Below, one piece after another: positions 9,585 to 17,529 of a stretch of DNA of 64,000 nucleotides; the first letter of the stretch is position 1, and each line of letters starts with the position of its first letter. Below the pieces are notes generated by a model, which worked only from the letters and a program-made list of their open reading frames with translations, did no database searches and was not told the origin of the DNA. This stretch comes from Ruminococcus hominis (GTDB taxonomy: Bacteria; Bacillota; Clostridia; Lachnospirales; Lachnospiraceae). The stretch is from contig NZ_JACOPE010000001.1 of NCBI RefSeq assembly GCF_014287355.1, forward strand, positions 2,542,001-2,606,000, read 5' to 3'. The translations under genes were made by a program, and so were the position numbers.

Positions 9585-9616
9585 TTTTATAAAAATAAAT
9601 GTAGGGAGGTATTTTT

Positions 9617-10756
9617 ATGCTGATTCAAAGTAAAAAAGTTTGGATTGCGGATCAGTTTGTACCAGCAGTGATTGAAATCCATGAAGGTAAAATCACCGAT
9701 GTTCTTCCATATGAAAGCAGAACACCTGATGTTGACTACGGGGACAAGCGCATTGTACCGGGTTTCCTCGATATTCATTGTCATGGTGCTTTCAAATTTG
9801 ACACCAATGATGCAAACGAAGAAGGTCTTCGTAACTGGAGCAAACATATTGTTTCTGAAGGAGTAACTGCATTTCTTGCTACAACGATTACTCAAAGTGA
9901 AGAAGTCTTAACTAACGCAGTTGCTAATGTTGCTAAAGTTATGGAGGAAGGATATGAGGGTGCTGAAATCCTTGGCATTCACTTCGAGGGACCTTATCTT
10001 GATATGAAATATAAAGGAGCACAGCCGGAGCAATTTATCGCAAAACCAACAATTGAACAGTTTGAAAGATATCAGGCTGCCGCCAAAGGACACATCAAAT
10101 ATGTTACTATGGCTACCGAAACTGATGAAGATTTTACCTTGACACGTTATCTGGCTTCACATGGCGTAGTTGTCAGCATCGGGCATTCTGCTGCAACTTA
10201 TGAACAGGCAGTCATGGCATACGCACATGGTGCACGTTCTATGACACATGTATACAACGGCATGAGTCCGTTCACTCATCGCGCGAATGGTCTTGTAGGT
10301 GCAGCTTACCGTCTTCGTACTATGTATGGTGAGATTATCTGTGATGGTAATCACTCTACTCCTGCCGCCTTAAATAATTACTTTATGTCTAAAGGACCTG
10401 ATTATGCGATCATGATATCCGACGCATTAATGGCAAAAGGAACACCTGTAGGAAGTAAATTTATTTTCGGTGGAAATGAAATTGAGATTTATCCTGATGG
10501 AAGTGCGCATCTGACCGAAAGTGGTACACTTGCCGGTTCTACACTGAGATTAAACGAGGGACTTCGCATACTTGTCGAAGAGGCGCTTGTTCCATTCAAC
10601 TATGCGATCAACTCTTGTACTATCAATCCAGCGCGTTGTCTCGGCGTTGATGACCGAAAAGGTGCTATCGGAGTCGGAAAAGACGCTGATCTGGTTGTGT
10701 TGGATTCAGACTATAGCGTTTTACAAACCTATTGCATGGGAAATGCCAAACTTTAA
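9617..10756 (+). CDS. nagA: N-acetylglucosamine-6-phosphate deacetylase
   Basis: A 379-residue amidohydrolase of the usual NagA length. The metal-binding motif DIHCHGAF is near residue 55, GIHFEGPYLD near 115, SIGHSAAT near 190 and HVYNGMSPFTHR near 215, all NagA hallmarks. It removes acetate from GlcNAc-6-P to give glucosamine-6-P in the cytoplasm. The start ATG at 9617 follows a GGGAGG ribosome binding site. It is divergent from the PTS operon that would import and phosphorylate the sugar. No nagB lies beside it. Confidence 0.96.
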   Translation: MLIQSKKVWIADQFVPAVIEIHEGKITDVLPYESRTPDVDYGDKRIVPGFLDIHCHGAFKFDTNDANEEGLRNWSKHIVSEGVTAFLATTITQSEEVLTNAVANVAKVMEEGYEGAEILGIHFEGPYLDMKYKGAQPEQFIAKPTIEQFERYQAAAKGHIKYVTMATETDEDFTLTRYLASHGVVVSIGHSAATYEQAVMAYAHGARSMTHVYNGMSPFTHRANGLVGAAYRLRTMYGEIICDGNHSTPAALNNYFMSKGPDYAIMISDALMAKGTPVGSKFIFGGNEIEIYPDGSAHLTESGTLAGSTLRLNEGLRILVEEALVPFNYAINSCTINPARCLGVDDRKGAIGVGKDADLVVLDSDYSVLQTYCMGNAKL

Positions 10757-10787
10757 GTATTAATATATTCTATTCAAGTCGAACAGT

Positions 10788-10954
10788 CGCGAGACTTGGC
10801 GCGTGATTCTGGTCAGCGAAGCTGACATATTCCTATCAGAATCACTGCGCATCCTCGCGGAGCGTTTATCTCAGTCGGAGATTGAACTCCCACTGAGACA
10901 AATTTGCTGTTACTCACCACCTGAAGAGGTGGGAGTCTTCTCGACTGAGATAAA
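10788..10954. repeat. Structured non-coding element with nested and alternative hairpins
   Basis: The left half is one long imperfect hairpin: CGCGAG (10788) with CTCGCG (10854), TGATTCTG (10804) with CAGAATCA (10837), and GTCAGC-GAA-GCTGAC at its tip. The right half is closed by a perfect 12-bp stem (10865-10876 with 10943-10954). Inside it, ACTCCCAC (10886) can pair with GTGGGAGT (10929), or instead CCACCT (10917) with AGGTGG (10927); the two exclude each other. The right tip resembles end hairpins of IS200/IS605-type elements, so a transposon-derived remnant is one reading. There is no coding potential. Confidence 0.6.
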
Positions 10955-10994
10955 AAAATGAGGTGAAACCCAAGTAAGTTTCACCTCATTTTTA
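10954..10994. terminator. Bidirectional terminator between nagA and the iron alcohol dehydrogenase gene
   Basis: A perfect 16-bp stem (10954-10969 with 10978-10993) with an 8-base loop, A-rich on the left and T-rich on the right. It suits both convergent genes. Confidence 0.88.
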
Positions 10995-11008
10995 TTGGAA
11001 TATATTTC

Positions 11009-12154
11009 TTACCACAATTTCTGATACATTTTCACAACGTCTTCCTTAGTTGGAACACGTGGATTTGTAGCTGTACATGCATCTGCAAGTGCTGCATCTG
11101 CCATACGATCAATTGCGTTAAAATATTCTTCTTTTGAAATTGTTCCCATCTGTGAAATTGACAGCGGAATATCCATTTCTTTCAACATAAACTGTACCCA
11201 GTTTACAAGTGAACGAACAGTCATAATTTTGTTATAACTGCTAAGTCCCAAAATCTGAGCAACTGTAGCATAACGTTTTACAGCCGGCAGATATTCTTTC
11301 TGGCTCTTGCTGTGTTTGTTAATATCACTGTTAAATTCAATAATATGTGGAAGCAGCATTGCATTCGCACGTCCATGTGGAATATGGAATGTTGCTCCTA
11401 ACTGATGTGCCATACCATGATTTAATCCAAGCGAAGCTGTGTTAAAAGCAAGTCCTGCCAGACAAGATGCAGAATGCATCTTCTGACGTGCATGTGTATC
11501 ATTTCCATCAAGATAAGCTCTCAATAAAAATACGCCACAAATTTCAATTGCCTTCTCAGCCAAAGCGTTCGTAAAATCACTTCTATTTGTACTTACGCAT
11601 GCCTCTAATGCATGTGTAAATACATCCATACCTGTATCTGCTGTAATTGCCGGTGGCACACTCTTTACTAATTCTGCATCCAGAATTGCTTCATCCGGTG
11701 TTAAGTGTTCAGATACAAGCGGATATTTCATTTTTTCTTTTGGATCAGAAACTACGGCAAAAGATGTAACCTCAGAACCTGTTCCACTCGTTGTTGGTAT
11801 TGCGATCAATCCAACTTCAGCATATGGTTCTACTCGCAATGCAAACTCGCGGATAGATTTTGATGAGTCAATTGCTGAACCTCCACCGACTGCAACAAGT
11901 ACATCCGGTTTGTATTCCAGCATCTTTTTAACACCTTCTGAAATCTTCTCAATCGGAGGATCTGGAACAACATCTTTAAAAATCTCAAATTCTTTATTTG
12001 CACGTTTAAGCGGATCTGTTACCAAATTGAACATACTGCTCTGTGCCATAAATGGATCTGTGATAATCAACACTTTGTTGTACGGGATCTCTGCCAATCT
12101 ATCTAAAGCCTGATCTCCAAAAAATACTTTTGTCTTTATTTCAAAGCTTCTCAT
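11009..12154 (-). CDS. Iron-containing alcohol dehydrogenase (PduQ-like)
   Basis: A 381-residue group III alcohol dehydrogenase. The NAD-binding region has VGGGSAIDSSK near residue 92, and metal ligands lie in the segment containing GMAHQLGATFHIPHGRANA. It would reduce propionaldehyde to propanol, or lactaldehyde to 1,2-propanediol, with NADH. It is the last gene of the compartment cluster, 12 bases after the DeoR regulator. No encapsulation helix is visible at either end, unlike the zinc enzyme of this locus, so lumenal targeting is uncertain. Confidence 0.92.
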   Translation of the reverse strand: MRSFEIKTKVFFGDQALDRLAEIPYNKVLIITDPFMAQSSMFNLVTDPLKRANKEFEIFKDVVPDPPIEKISEGVKKMLEYKPDVLVAVGGGSAIDSSKSIREFALRVEPYAEVGLIAIPTTSGTGSEVTSFAVVSDPKEKMKYPLVSEHLTPDEAILDAELVKSVPPAITADTGMDVFTHALEACVSTNRSDFTNALAEKAIEICGVFLLRAYLDGNDTHARQKMHSASCLAGLAFNTASLGLNHGMAHQLGATFHIPHGRANAMLLPHIIEFNSDINKHSKSQKEYLPAVKRYATVAQILGLSSYNKIMTVRSLVNWVQFMLKEMDIPLSISQMGTISKEEYFNAIDRMADAALADACTATNPRVPTKEDVVKMYQKLW

Positions 12155-12166
12155 ACTATTCTTCCT

Positions 12167-12931
12167 CTATTCGGGATAAATACATTCAATTCCATACTCT
12201 TTAAATGCCTGAAGCCAAACTTCGTCTGGTTTCGCATCTGTAACTACCATACTAATATCTTCTAATGTACCAATCTCTGTAAATGCTGTCTTTCCAAACT
12301 TTGAACTATCTACAGCAAGAACTTTTTCTCTTCCTGCGTGTAGCATCGTTTTCTTATTGTTTGCATGAAGTTCCTCTGTATCTGTCAGCCCTGTCTCGAG
12401 ATCAAATCCTTTTGCTGAAACAATTGCCATATCCACATGATAAGAATTTAACATCTTATCAGTCTGCGGACCTACCAGTGCAAATGATCCTTCTCTCATT
12501 GCTCCACCTGTTGACAATACATTAACATTAGGTGTATCGAACATTTCTATCAAAATCTCGATTGAATTTGTTATCAATGTCAGATTCTTTCTCTCTTTCA
12601 ATGCTTTTGCAATATATACAGCTGTTGAACTCGCATCAAGCATAATACTGGTGCCATCTTTAATTCTGGAACTGATCACTTCCGCAATTTTCTGTTTGCT
12701 GATCACATTCCTCTTTTTACGGATATTAAATGGCAAATCTACATTTGCATTTTCATTAATTACTGCTCCGCCATAACTTTTTATCGCGAATCCATCGTTC
12801 TCAAGCTTTTCCAGATCTCTTCGAATCGTTTCCTCCGATACCTTATAAATCTGACTCAACTCACTTACGACTACCCGACGTTCAGCCTGCAGTTTTTCTA
12901 AAATAGCATTTCTTCTCTCTATTGCAAGCAT
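12167..12931 (-). CDS. DeoR/GlpR-family transcriptional regulator
   Basis: A 254-residue regulator of normal DeoR length. The winged helix at residues 1-57 has VSEETIRRDLEKLENDG as recognition region, and the C-terminal sugar-phosphate sensor domain has GTSIMLDASST and the pattern VDSSKFGK. Position between shell and dehydrogenase genes suggests it represses or controls the microcompartment locus in response to a phosphorylated intermediate, as DeoR proteins do in other fucose/rhamnose clusters. A perfect palindrome lies just upstream (12980-12997) and may be its operator. Confidence 0.93.
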   Translation of the reverse strand: MLAIERRNAILEKLQAERRVVVSELSQIYKVSEETIRRDLEKLENDGFAIKSYGGAVINENANVDLPFNIRKKRNVISKQKIAEVISSRIKDGTSIMLDASSTAVYIAKALKERKNLTLITNSIEILIEMFDTPNVNVLSTGGAMREGSFALVGPQTDKMLNSYHVDMAIVSAKGFDLETGLTDTEELHANNKKTMLHAGREKVLAVDSSKFGKTAFTEIGTLEDISMVVTDAKPDEVWLQAFKEYGIECIYPE

Positions 12932-12979
12932 CCCTTTGCCTCCCGGTCATTTTTTTGAGTTATGTAACTGTTTGGCACT

Positions 12980-12997
12980 TACACAACAAACTGTGTA
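12980..12997. promoter_or_regulatory. Operator-like palindrome upstream of the DeoR gene
   Basis: TACACA and TGTGTA form a perfect inverted repeat with a 6-base centre. It contains CACAACA, which recurs at the promoters of the aldolase operon (21570-21576) and dehydratase operon (25238-25244). On the minus strand, TTGTTG and TACATA spaced by 17 bases overlap this region and may be a promoter. Confidence 0.45.
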
Positions 12998-13036
12998 TCG
13001 CAGCACCAAACAGCCACTGGATCTCTATTTATTCAA

Positions 13037-13585
13037 CTACAGAATCGCATTGCGAATCTGTGCATCTGGATGTGCAATAACAGAAGAATCAAGGAACATT
13101 CCATCCTCTGCTACTACGCTTTTAGCACGTTCGATCGCTGCTTCTACAGCTGCCACCTCGCCTGTGAGCATCATGTATGACTTACCACACATACCTCTTG
13201 CGATTCTAAGCTCAACCAAATCAACAATTGCTGTTTTTGCAGCTTCATCTGCTGCTACAATAATCGATGTAGCATCATATGTTTCTACAATACCAAGTGC
13301 GGATACATCCTCAATTGCTGTGGCACCATAGATTGCCGGAAAAATGGATTCGTGTGGGTTACCGAGCACAAAACTGTTGATCAAGTATCTTCCGTGCAGA
13401 TTCTTTGCATTATCAACTGCTGCACGAACAGCACTCAGATCTCCTGAAATGATTACGATATATTTTCCCGGACATACGGTCTGTGCTTCAATGATATCGA
13501 CTTCTGAGGTCTTTACCATAGCATCTGCTGCCACAACACCTGAAGCAACAGTCTTATATTCTACCATTCCAATTGCCTTACTCAT
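13037..13585 (-). CDS. Tandem-domain microcompartment shell protein (PduT-like)
   Basis: A 182-residue protein made of two BMC domains in tandem: residues 3-90 begin AIGMVEYKTVASGVVAADAM, and 92-178 contain SALGIVETYDATSIIVAADEA. This is the PduT type, which forms trimers that tile as pseudohexamers and, in known cases, carry a 4Fe-4S cluster at the pore. A cysteine in GMCGKSYMM of the second domain could take part. PduS, encoded just upstream with a 4-base overlap, is the usual electron-transfer partner. Confidence 0.93.
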   Translation of the reverse strand: MSKAIGMVEYKTVASGVVAADAMVKTSEVDIIEAQTVCPGKYIVIISGDLSAVRAAVDNAKNLHGRYLINSFVLGNPHESIFPAIYGATAIEDVSALGIVETYDATSIIVAADEAAKTAIVDLVELRIARGMCGKSYMMLTGEVAAVEAAIERAKSVVAEDGMFLDSSVIAHPDAQIRNAIL

Positions 13586-14928
13586 TTACCTGCACGTCCT
13601 TCCTGAGTTTCTATAATTACATACTTGTCAGTAACTTCACTGACAACTCCATCTATAGATGCGTGGATTCCAACGCTCAATCCCTTAGCTGGTTCTGCAA
13701 TCATCTGTCCTTTTGTTACTTTGTCGCCCTGTTTTACAATTGCTGCTGCCGGAGCACCAATATGCTGGCTCAGCATAATTTTAACTTTTGAAACAGGCAC
13801 TACAGACTCATCAAGCGGAGCCTCTTTATTGTATTTTGTCAGATCCAGTCTCGCCATCAGACGTTCCATAGGAACTTTACGGTATTCACGTTCCGGTCCA
13901 ACCGGTTTTGCTTCTACCTGTGGCGGTCTGAGTCCATTTGCTCTTAAGCCAGCCTTATATTCTGCCATCAATGTTCTTGGTGATAATCCCTGCATGCAAG
14001 AATACATCTCGCAAAGACCACAAGAAGAACAGAACATTGTATTTACAAAAATATTCGGTTCCTGAACATCTTTACATGTAGCAGCACGCATAAATAAATG
14101 TGGCTGGATTGGATGTCCCAGTCTGTTTCTTGGACAAAGATCTGTACACATTGAACACTGACAGCAACAAGCTGCTGCACGTTTCAGATCGATACTCGTT
14201 TTCTTTCTCTTTTTCTGAATGATCAAATGCTCTTCTGGAAGAACCAGTACTGCATTTGTTGTTTTTGTTACAGGAAGTGAACCGCTTCCAATGAATCCCA
14301 TCATTGGTCCTCCAATAAAGTATACTGGATTCTTTGTTGTAATTCCCCCTGCAAGTTTTACTGTTTCTTCGATTGTAGTTCCAATCGGAACTCTGACTGT
14401 TACCGGGTGATCTACCTCGGCAACAACAGATACCAGTTTATCTACAACCGGAGTACTTTGATTAATTGCTCTATATGCATTGTATACGGTCTCTACATTA
14501 AATACGGCAACTCCCTGTTCAATCGGAAGTCCTCCCGGACGTACCACTTTCTTTGTAACTTCATAGATCAAAACAACTTCATCACCGGCTGGATACACTT
14601 CATCCAGCAGTCCCAGTCTTACTTCCGGGTATGCTCCGATTACACCATTCAGTGCATCGATAGTCTTTGTATAAGCTTTTTTGATACCAATTACGAGTTC
14701 TTTTGCACCAACTGCCTGACCAATCAAATGAAATGTCTCAACAATCTCCTGTGCATATTTTTCCAGTAATTGTCTATGTAATCTCAGTAGTGGTTCACAC
14801 TCTGCACAGTTAAGAATCAATGTCTCAGCATTTTCATTTAACTTTGCGTATGTAGGGAATCCGGCACCACCTGCACCAACAATACCATTTTGTTGCAATA
14901 TGTTGCTTAATTCTTTCATATCCATCAT
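13582..14928 (-). CDS. PduS-like RnfC-family flavoprotein with two 4Fe-4S clusters
   Basis: About 448 residues. The N-terminal RnfC nucleotide/FMN domain has GIVGAGGAGFPTYAKL, an SLBB domain follows, and two cysteine sets CCCQCSMCTDLCP and CSSCGLCEMYSC bind iron-sulfur clusters near residues 250-310. A short Rnf-type domain ends the protein. In B12 systems PduS is a cobalamin reductase; here the dehydratase needs no B12, so moving electrons through PduT across the shell is the more likely role. GTG at 14934 is a possible start, but ATG at 14928 is better spaced from GGAG. It ends in an ATGA overlap with the PduT-like gene. Confidence 0.92.
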   Translation of the reverse strand: MMDMKELSNILQQNGIVGAGGAGFPTYAKLNENAETLILNCAECEPLLRLHRQLLEKYAQEIVETFHLIGQAVGAKELVIGIKKAYTKTIDALNGVIGAYPEVRLGLLDEVYPAGDEVVLIYEVTKKVVRPGGLPIEQGVAVFNVETVYNAYRAINQSTPVVDKLVSVVAEVDHPVTVRVPIGTTIEETVKLAGGITTKNPVYFIGGPMMGFIGSGSLPVTKTTNAVLVLPEEHLIIQKKRKKTSIDLKRAAACCCQCSMCTDLCPRNRLGHPIQPHLFMRAATCKDVQEPNIFVNTMFCSSCGLCEMYSCMQGLSPRTLMAEYKAGLRANGLRPPQVEAKPVGPEREYRKVPMERLMARLDLTKYNKEAPLDESVVPVSKVKIMLSQHIGAPAAAIVKQGDKVTKGQMIAEPAKGLSVGIHASIDGVVSEVTDKYVIIETQEGRAGK

Positions 14929-14933
14929 TTTCA

Positions 14934-15206
14934 CTACTCCAGTCCTGTTCCGTCATCAATAATTCCAACGATTGCAGCATCGATAGGTGCGTCCTCCATA
15001 TCAGTTCCTACTCTGGCTGCACTTCCCTGTGCCACCAATACATAGTCTCCAATCCCGGCACCAATCTTGTCGATCGCAATGATCTGATCAGCTCCTCCGG
15101 TCTGTACATGCTGCTTCAACACTTCTACAATCATGAATTTATTTCCAACTAATCTTTCGCATTTCCGTGTTGATACAACACTGCCTTTCACTTTTCCTAT
15201 CAGCAT
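14934..15206 (-). CDS. EutN/CcmL-family pentameric vertex protein
   Basis: A 90-residue protein beginning MLIGKVKGSVVSTRKCE, with VLVAQGSAAR and DAAIVGIIDD, the hallmarks of BMC-P vertex proteins. Five subunits cap each vertex of the polyhedral shell. ATG at 15206 with GAGGAGA upstream is preferred to the TTG 18 bases earlier. Its stop overlaps the possible GTG start of PduS by one base. Confidence 0.94.
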   Translation of the reverse strand: MLIGKVKGSVVSTRKCERLVGNKFMIVEVLKQHVQTGGADQIIAIDKIGAGIGDYVLVAQGSAARVGTDMEDAPIDAAIVGIIDDGTGLE

Positions 15207-15236
15207 AATCTTCTCCTCTTGCAACCTGTAAGAAAT

Positions 15237-15884
15237 CTATTTGATAATTCTTACTGTATCTCCTGTCGCAATCTTCGCTGCATTCGCTTCATCTGTATCG
15301 ATATGCATCTCAAGTGTAAAGCTGTCATCTACACGAATCTGTACATTGTTAAATGTTGTTCCGCGTTCATTATCTGCTTTAACCGAAACGATATCTCCAT
15401 CATGTACACCTGCTGCCATTGCATCTTGTGGTGCCATATGAATATGTCTTTTGGCTACAATACATCCTTCATTCAGGTAAATCGCACCTTTTGGTCCAAC
15501 TACCGCAATTGCAGCGGATCCTGCAATATTACCGGACTCTCTTATTGGAGCTTTTACTCCGAGACGAAGTGCATCTGTAGCAGAAATCTCTACCTGTGAT
15601 TTACTTCTGACCGGTCCCAGGATTCTAACATTCTCGATTGCTCTAAGCTTCAGACCAACAATTGTGACTGTCTCATTTGATGCAAATTGTCCGCCCATAA
15701 GCCCTTTTTTCTTTGTAAGCTGGTATCCTTCTCCAAACAAAGCCTCTACATGCTCCTGTGTCAGATGGATATGTCTTGCAGACACACCAACCGGAACCAC
15801 ATAACCATTTTCAGAAGAAGCTTCCTGTTTCTGAATTGACTCCAGCACCATTCTTGTGATTAATTCTATACTTTGATTATCCAT
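15237..15884 (-). CDS. Phosphate propanoyltransferase, PduL type, with encapsulation peptide
   Basis: 215 residues. The first 20 (MDNQSIELITRMVLESI) form an amphipathic helix of the kind that targets cargo into microcompartments. The PduL (PTAC) domain follows with metal-binding histidines in SARHIHLTQ, RHIHMAPQDA and LEMHIDTDE. It converts propionyl-CoA and phosphate to propionyl-phosphate and frees CoA for PduP. ATG at 15884 follows AAGGAGA at the right distance; a further upstream ATG at 15917 lacks such a site. No acyl kinase to finish the pathway is found in the window. Confidence 0.95.
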   Translation of the reverse strand: MDNQSIELITRMVLESIQKQEASSENGYVVPVGVSARHIHLTQEHVEALFGEGYQLTKKKGLMGGQFASNETVTIVGLKLRAIENVRILGPVRSKSQVEISATDALRLGVKAPIRESGNIAGSAAIAVVGPKGAIYLNEGCIVAKRHIHMAPQDAMAAGVHDGDIVSVKADNERGTTFNNVQIRVDDSFTLEMHIDTDEANAAKIATGDTVRIIK

Positions 15885-15949
15885 AATACGTCTCCTTGTA
15901 TTATGCGGATTCTCCACATTTGGAAAATCATATCATTTTATGACATGAC

Positions 15950-15977
15950 AGCCTTACAGTTTTTATCCTGTAAGGCT
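15950..15977 (-). other. Intercistronic stem-loop
   Basis: A perfect 10-bp stem (15950-15959 with 15968-15977) lies between the tailed shell gene and pduL. No U run follows on the minus strand, so it is more likely an mRNA-stabilising or processing hairpin, or a leaky terminator, separating abundant shell genes from enzyme genes. Confidence 0.6.
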
Positions 15978-16000
15978 ATCTGTCACCCTGATCGCATTTA

Positions 16001-16495
16001 TTAGTCGATATGTGGAAGAATTTTTTCTACATCATTGTGTGGTCTTGGGATTACGTGTGTTGCCACTAATTCTCCAAGTCTTCCAGCTGCGTCTGCACCT
16101 GTTTCAACTGCTGATTTAACAGCTCCTACGTCTCCACGTACCATAACTGTTACAAGACCAGATCCAATTTTCTCTGTTCCTACTAATACTACGTTAGCAG
16201 CTTTTAACATTGCATCTGCTGCTTCGATTGATGCTACAAGACCTCTTGTTTCAACCATTCCTAATGCTTCCTGTGCCATTCTTTTTTCCTCCTTATGAAT
16301 TGTTTCTGTTATCTGCTCTGCTTTTTGTGTTGTTTTTCTTACACGTTGCACTGTCTTAGCCGGTGCTTTTGCAGTTGCCGTTTTTGTTGTTTTCTTTGTG
16401 GATGCAGCTTTTGTTGTACTCTTCTTAGCCGTACCAGCTGCTTTAGAAGACGCTTCTTTCTTCTCTTGACCTGTCGGCTTCTTTTCCTCTGCCAT
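16001..16495 (-). CDS. BMC-H shell protein with lysine/alanine-rich N-terminal tail
   Basis: 164 residues in two parts. Residues 1-72 are low-complexity and basic (17 Lys, 3 Arg, 8 Glu, rich in Ala and Thr), resembling histone H1 tails. Residues 73-164 are a complete PduA/EutM-like BMC domain ([13 protein letters not shown] onward), nearly identical to the untailed protein encoded at 16872-17147. ATG at 16495 follows AAGGAGG. A second full AAGGAGG (16288-16294) and ATG (16279) lie inside the gene exactly at the domain start, so a 92-residue untailed form is probably also made. The tail could bind DNA or other anions, or link shells; this is inference. Confidence 0.92.
   Translation of the reverse strand: MAEEKKPTGQEKKEASSKAAGTAKKSTTKAASTKKTTKTATAKAPAKTVQRVRKTTQKAEQITETIHKEEKRMAQEALGMVETRGLVASIEAADAMLKAANVVLVGTEKIGSGLVTVMVRGDVGAVKSAVETGADAAGRLGELVATHVIPRPHNDVEKILPHID
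16279..16294 (-). promoter_or_regulatory. Internal ribosome binding site and start codon
   Basis: On the minus strand AAGGAGG (16294-16288) is followed 8 bases later by ATG (16279-16277). The codons read His-Lys-Glu-Glu-Lys-Arg-Met, so the site is embedded in frame. The distance and strength equal those of stand-alone genes in this operon. Confidence 0.75.
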
Positions 16496-16509
16496 CGTAA
16501 CTGCCCTCC

Positions 16510-16794
16510 TTAACAAACTCGATTCGCACTGTTCTCAATCAGTTTCAGAATCTCTTCATGGGGACTTGGGATTACAACATGAGCAACCGGGTCTTTGATT
16601 CCATTGGCCGTAGCTGCTTCAATGGCCTGTGTTACCGATGATACATCTCCGCGGATGATAACCGTTACAAGTCTTCCACCTAACTTTTTTTCCCATGTAA
16701 CCAGCTCTACTTCAGCTGTTTTGCACATAATATCAATTGCGACTACTGCTGCTGTTACACTTGGGATTTCAAAAAATCCATATGCCTGTCCCAT
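16510..16794 (-). CDS. BMC-H shell protein (single domain)
   Basis: A 94-residue hexamer-forming shell protein starting [23 protein letters not shown]. It has the BMC fold markers [12 protein letters not shown] and [11 protein letters not shown]. It is diverged from its two PduA-like neighbours and has a KKLGG segment where they have the pore loop KIGSG, so its pore chemistry probably differs. AAGGAG precedes the start, and it ends 14 bases before the tailed shell gene. Confidence 0.94.
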   Translation of the reverse strand: MGQAYGFFEIPSVTAAVVAIDIMCKTAEVELVTWEKKLGGRLVTVIIRGDVSSVTQAIEAATANGIKDPVAHVVIPSPHEEILKLIENSANRVC

Positions 16795-16871
16795 GAGACT
16801 ACTCCTTTACTTCTCTACATCCGCAGTCTGTTCTAACCCAAACTGCGGATATTTATCATTATATTAGTTAA

Positions 16872-17147
16872 TTATACAGTAGGAAGGATTTTCTCAACGT
16901 CGTTGTGTGGTCTTGGGATTACGTGTGTTGCTACTAATTCTCCAAGTCTTCCAGCTGCGTCTGCACCTGTTTCAACTGCTGCTTTAACTGCTCCAACGTC
17001 TCCACGTACCATAACTGTTACAAGACCAGATCCGATTTTCTCTGTTCCTACCAATGTTACCTCTGCTGCTTTAGTCATTGCATCCGCTGCTTCGATTGCT
17101 GCTGTAAGTCCTCTTGTTTCTACCATTCCTAATGCTAACTGTGCCAT
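16872..17147 (-). CDS. BMC-H shell protein, PduA/EutM-like
   Basis: A 91-residue major shell protein: [20 protein letters not shown], pore segment [15 protein letters not shown] and terminal [15 protein letters not shown]. Hexamers tile the shell facets and let small substrates through. It is nearly the same as the domain of the tailed protein encoded two genes downstream, pointing to gene duplication. The ribosome binding site TAGGAGG is strong. Confidence 0.95.
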   Translation of the reverse strand: MAQLALGMVETRGLTAAIEAADAMTKAAEVTLVGTEKIGSGLVTVMVRGDVGAVKAAVETGADAAGRLGELVATHVIPRPHNDVEKILPTV

Positions 17148-17191
17148 TATTATTTCCTCCTAAAATCTTATATAAATACTATGTTTGATGT

Positions 17192-17503
17192 TTATTTATC
17201 TAAACCACTAATTTTCAGCATCTTCTCTGTATCCTCTGTAGGTCTTGCGATTTCATATTCAGCGACAATTCCCGCAAGTTCATTTGCTCTTTTTGTTGCT
17301 GCCTCCAACGCTGCCTTTACATCTGATACACTTCCACGAAACTTAACCATTACGATCAATGGTACCGGTAATTCGTCTGCATTTGCCGGTTTATTCTTAT
17401 CAAAAGTCTCCAGTCTTACATTACCTGCTTTACATCCCGCATCTGCTGCTGCAAATGCAGTTGCCAGCCCGAAGACTTCTAACATGCCTACTGCTTCTCC
17501 CAT
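17192..17503 (-). CDS. BMC-H shell protein (single domain, extended loop)
   Basis: 103 residues beginning MGEAVGMLEVFGLATAFAAADAG, with KFRGSVSDVKAALEAA and a C-terminal EIARPTEDTEKML. A roughly 10-residue insertion (NKPANADELP, about 39-48) replaces the short pore-proximal loop of its neighbours, so this hexamer probably has a distinct pore or edge. AAGGAGA precedes the ATG. It lies 26 bases after the zinc dehydrogenase gene in the same transcript. Confidence 0.93.
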   Translation of the reverse strand: MGEAVGMLEVFGLATAFAAADAGCKAGNVRLETFDKNKPANADELPVPLIVMVKFRGSVSDVKAALEAATKRANELAGIVAEYEIARPTEDTEKMLKISGLDK

Positions 17504-17529
17504 ATCATTTCTCCTTCAAGGGGCAGTTA

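Noticed and set aside
15950..15977. Stem-loop as an intrinsic terminator inside the shell operon
   Set aside because: No U run follows on the transcribed strand, so I list it only as an intercistronic hairpin.
16295..16513. Cysteine-rich plus-strand frame
   Set aside because: The cysteines are the reverse of lysine/threonine-rich codons of the tailed shell protein; no start signal.
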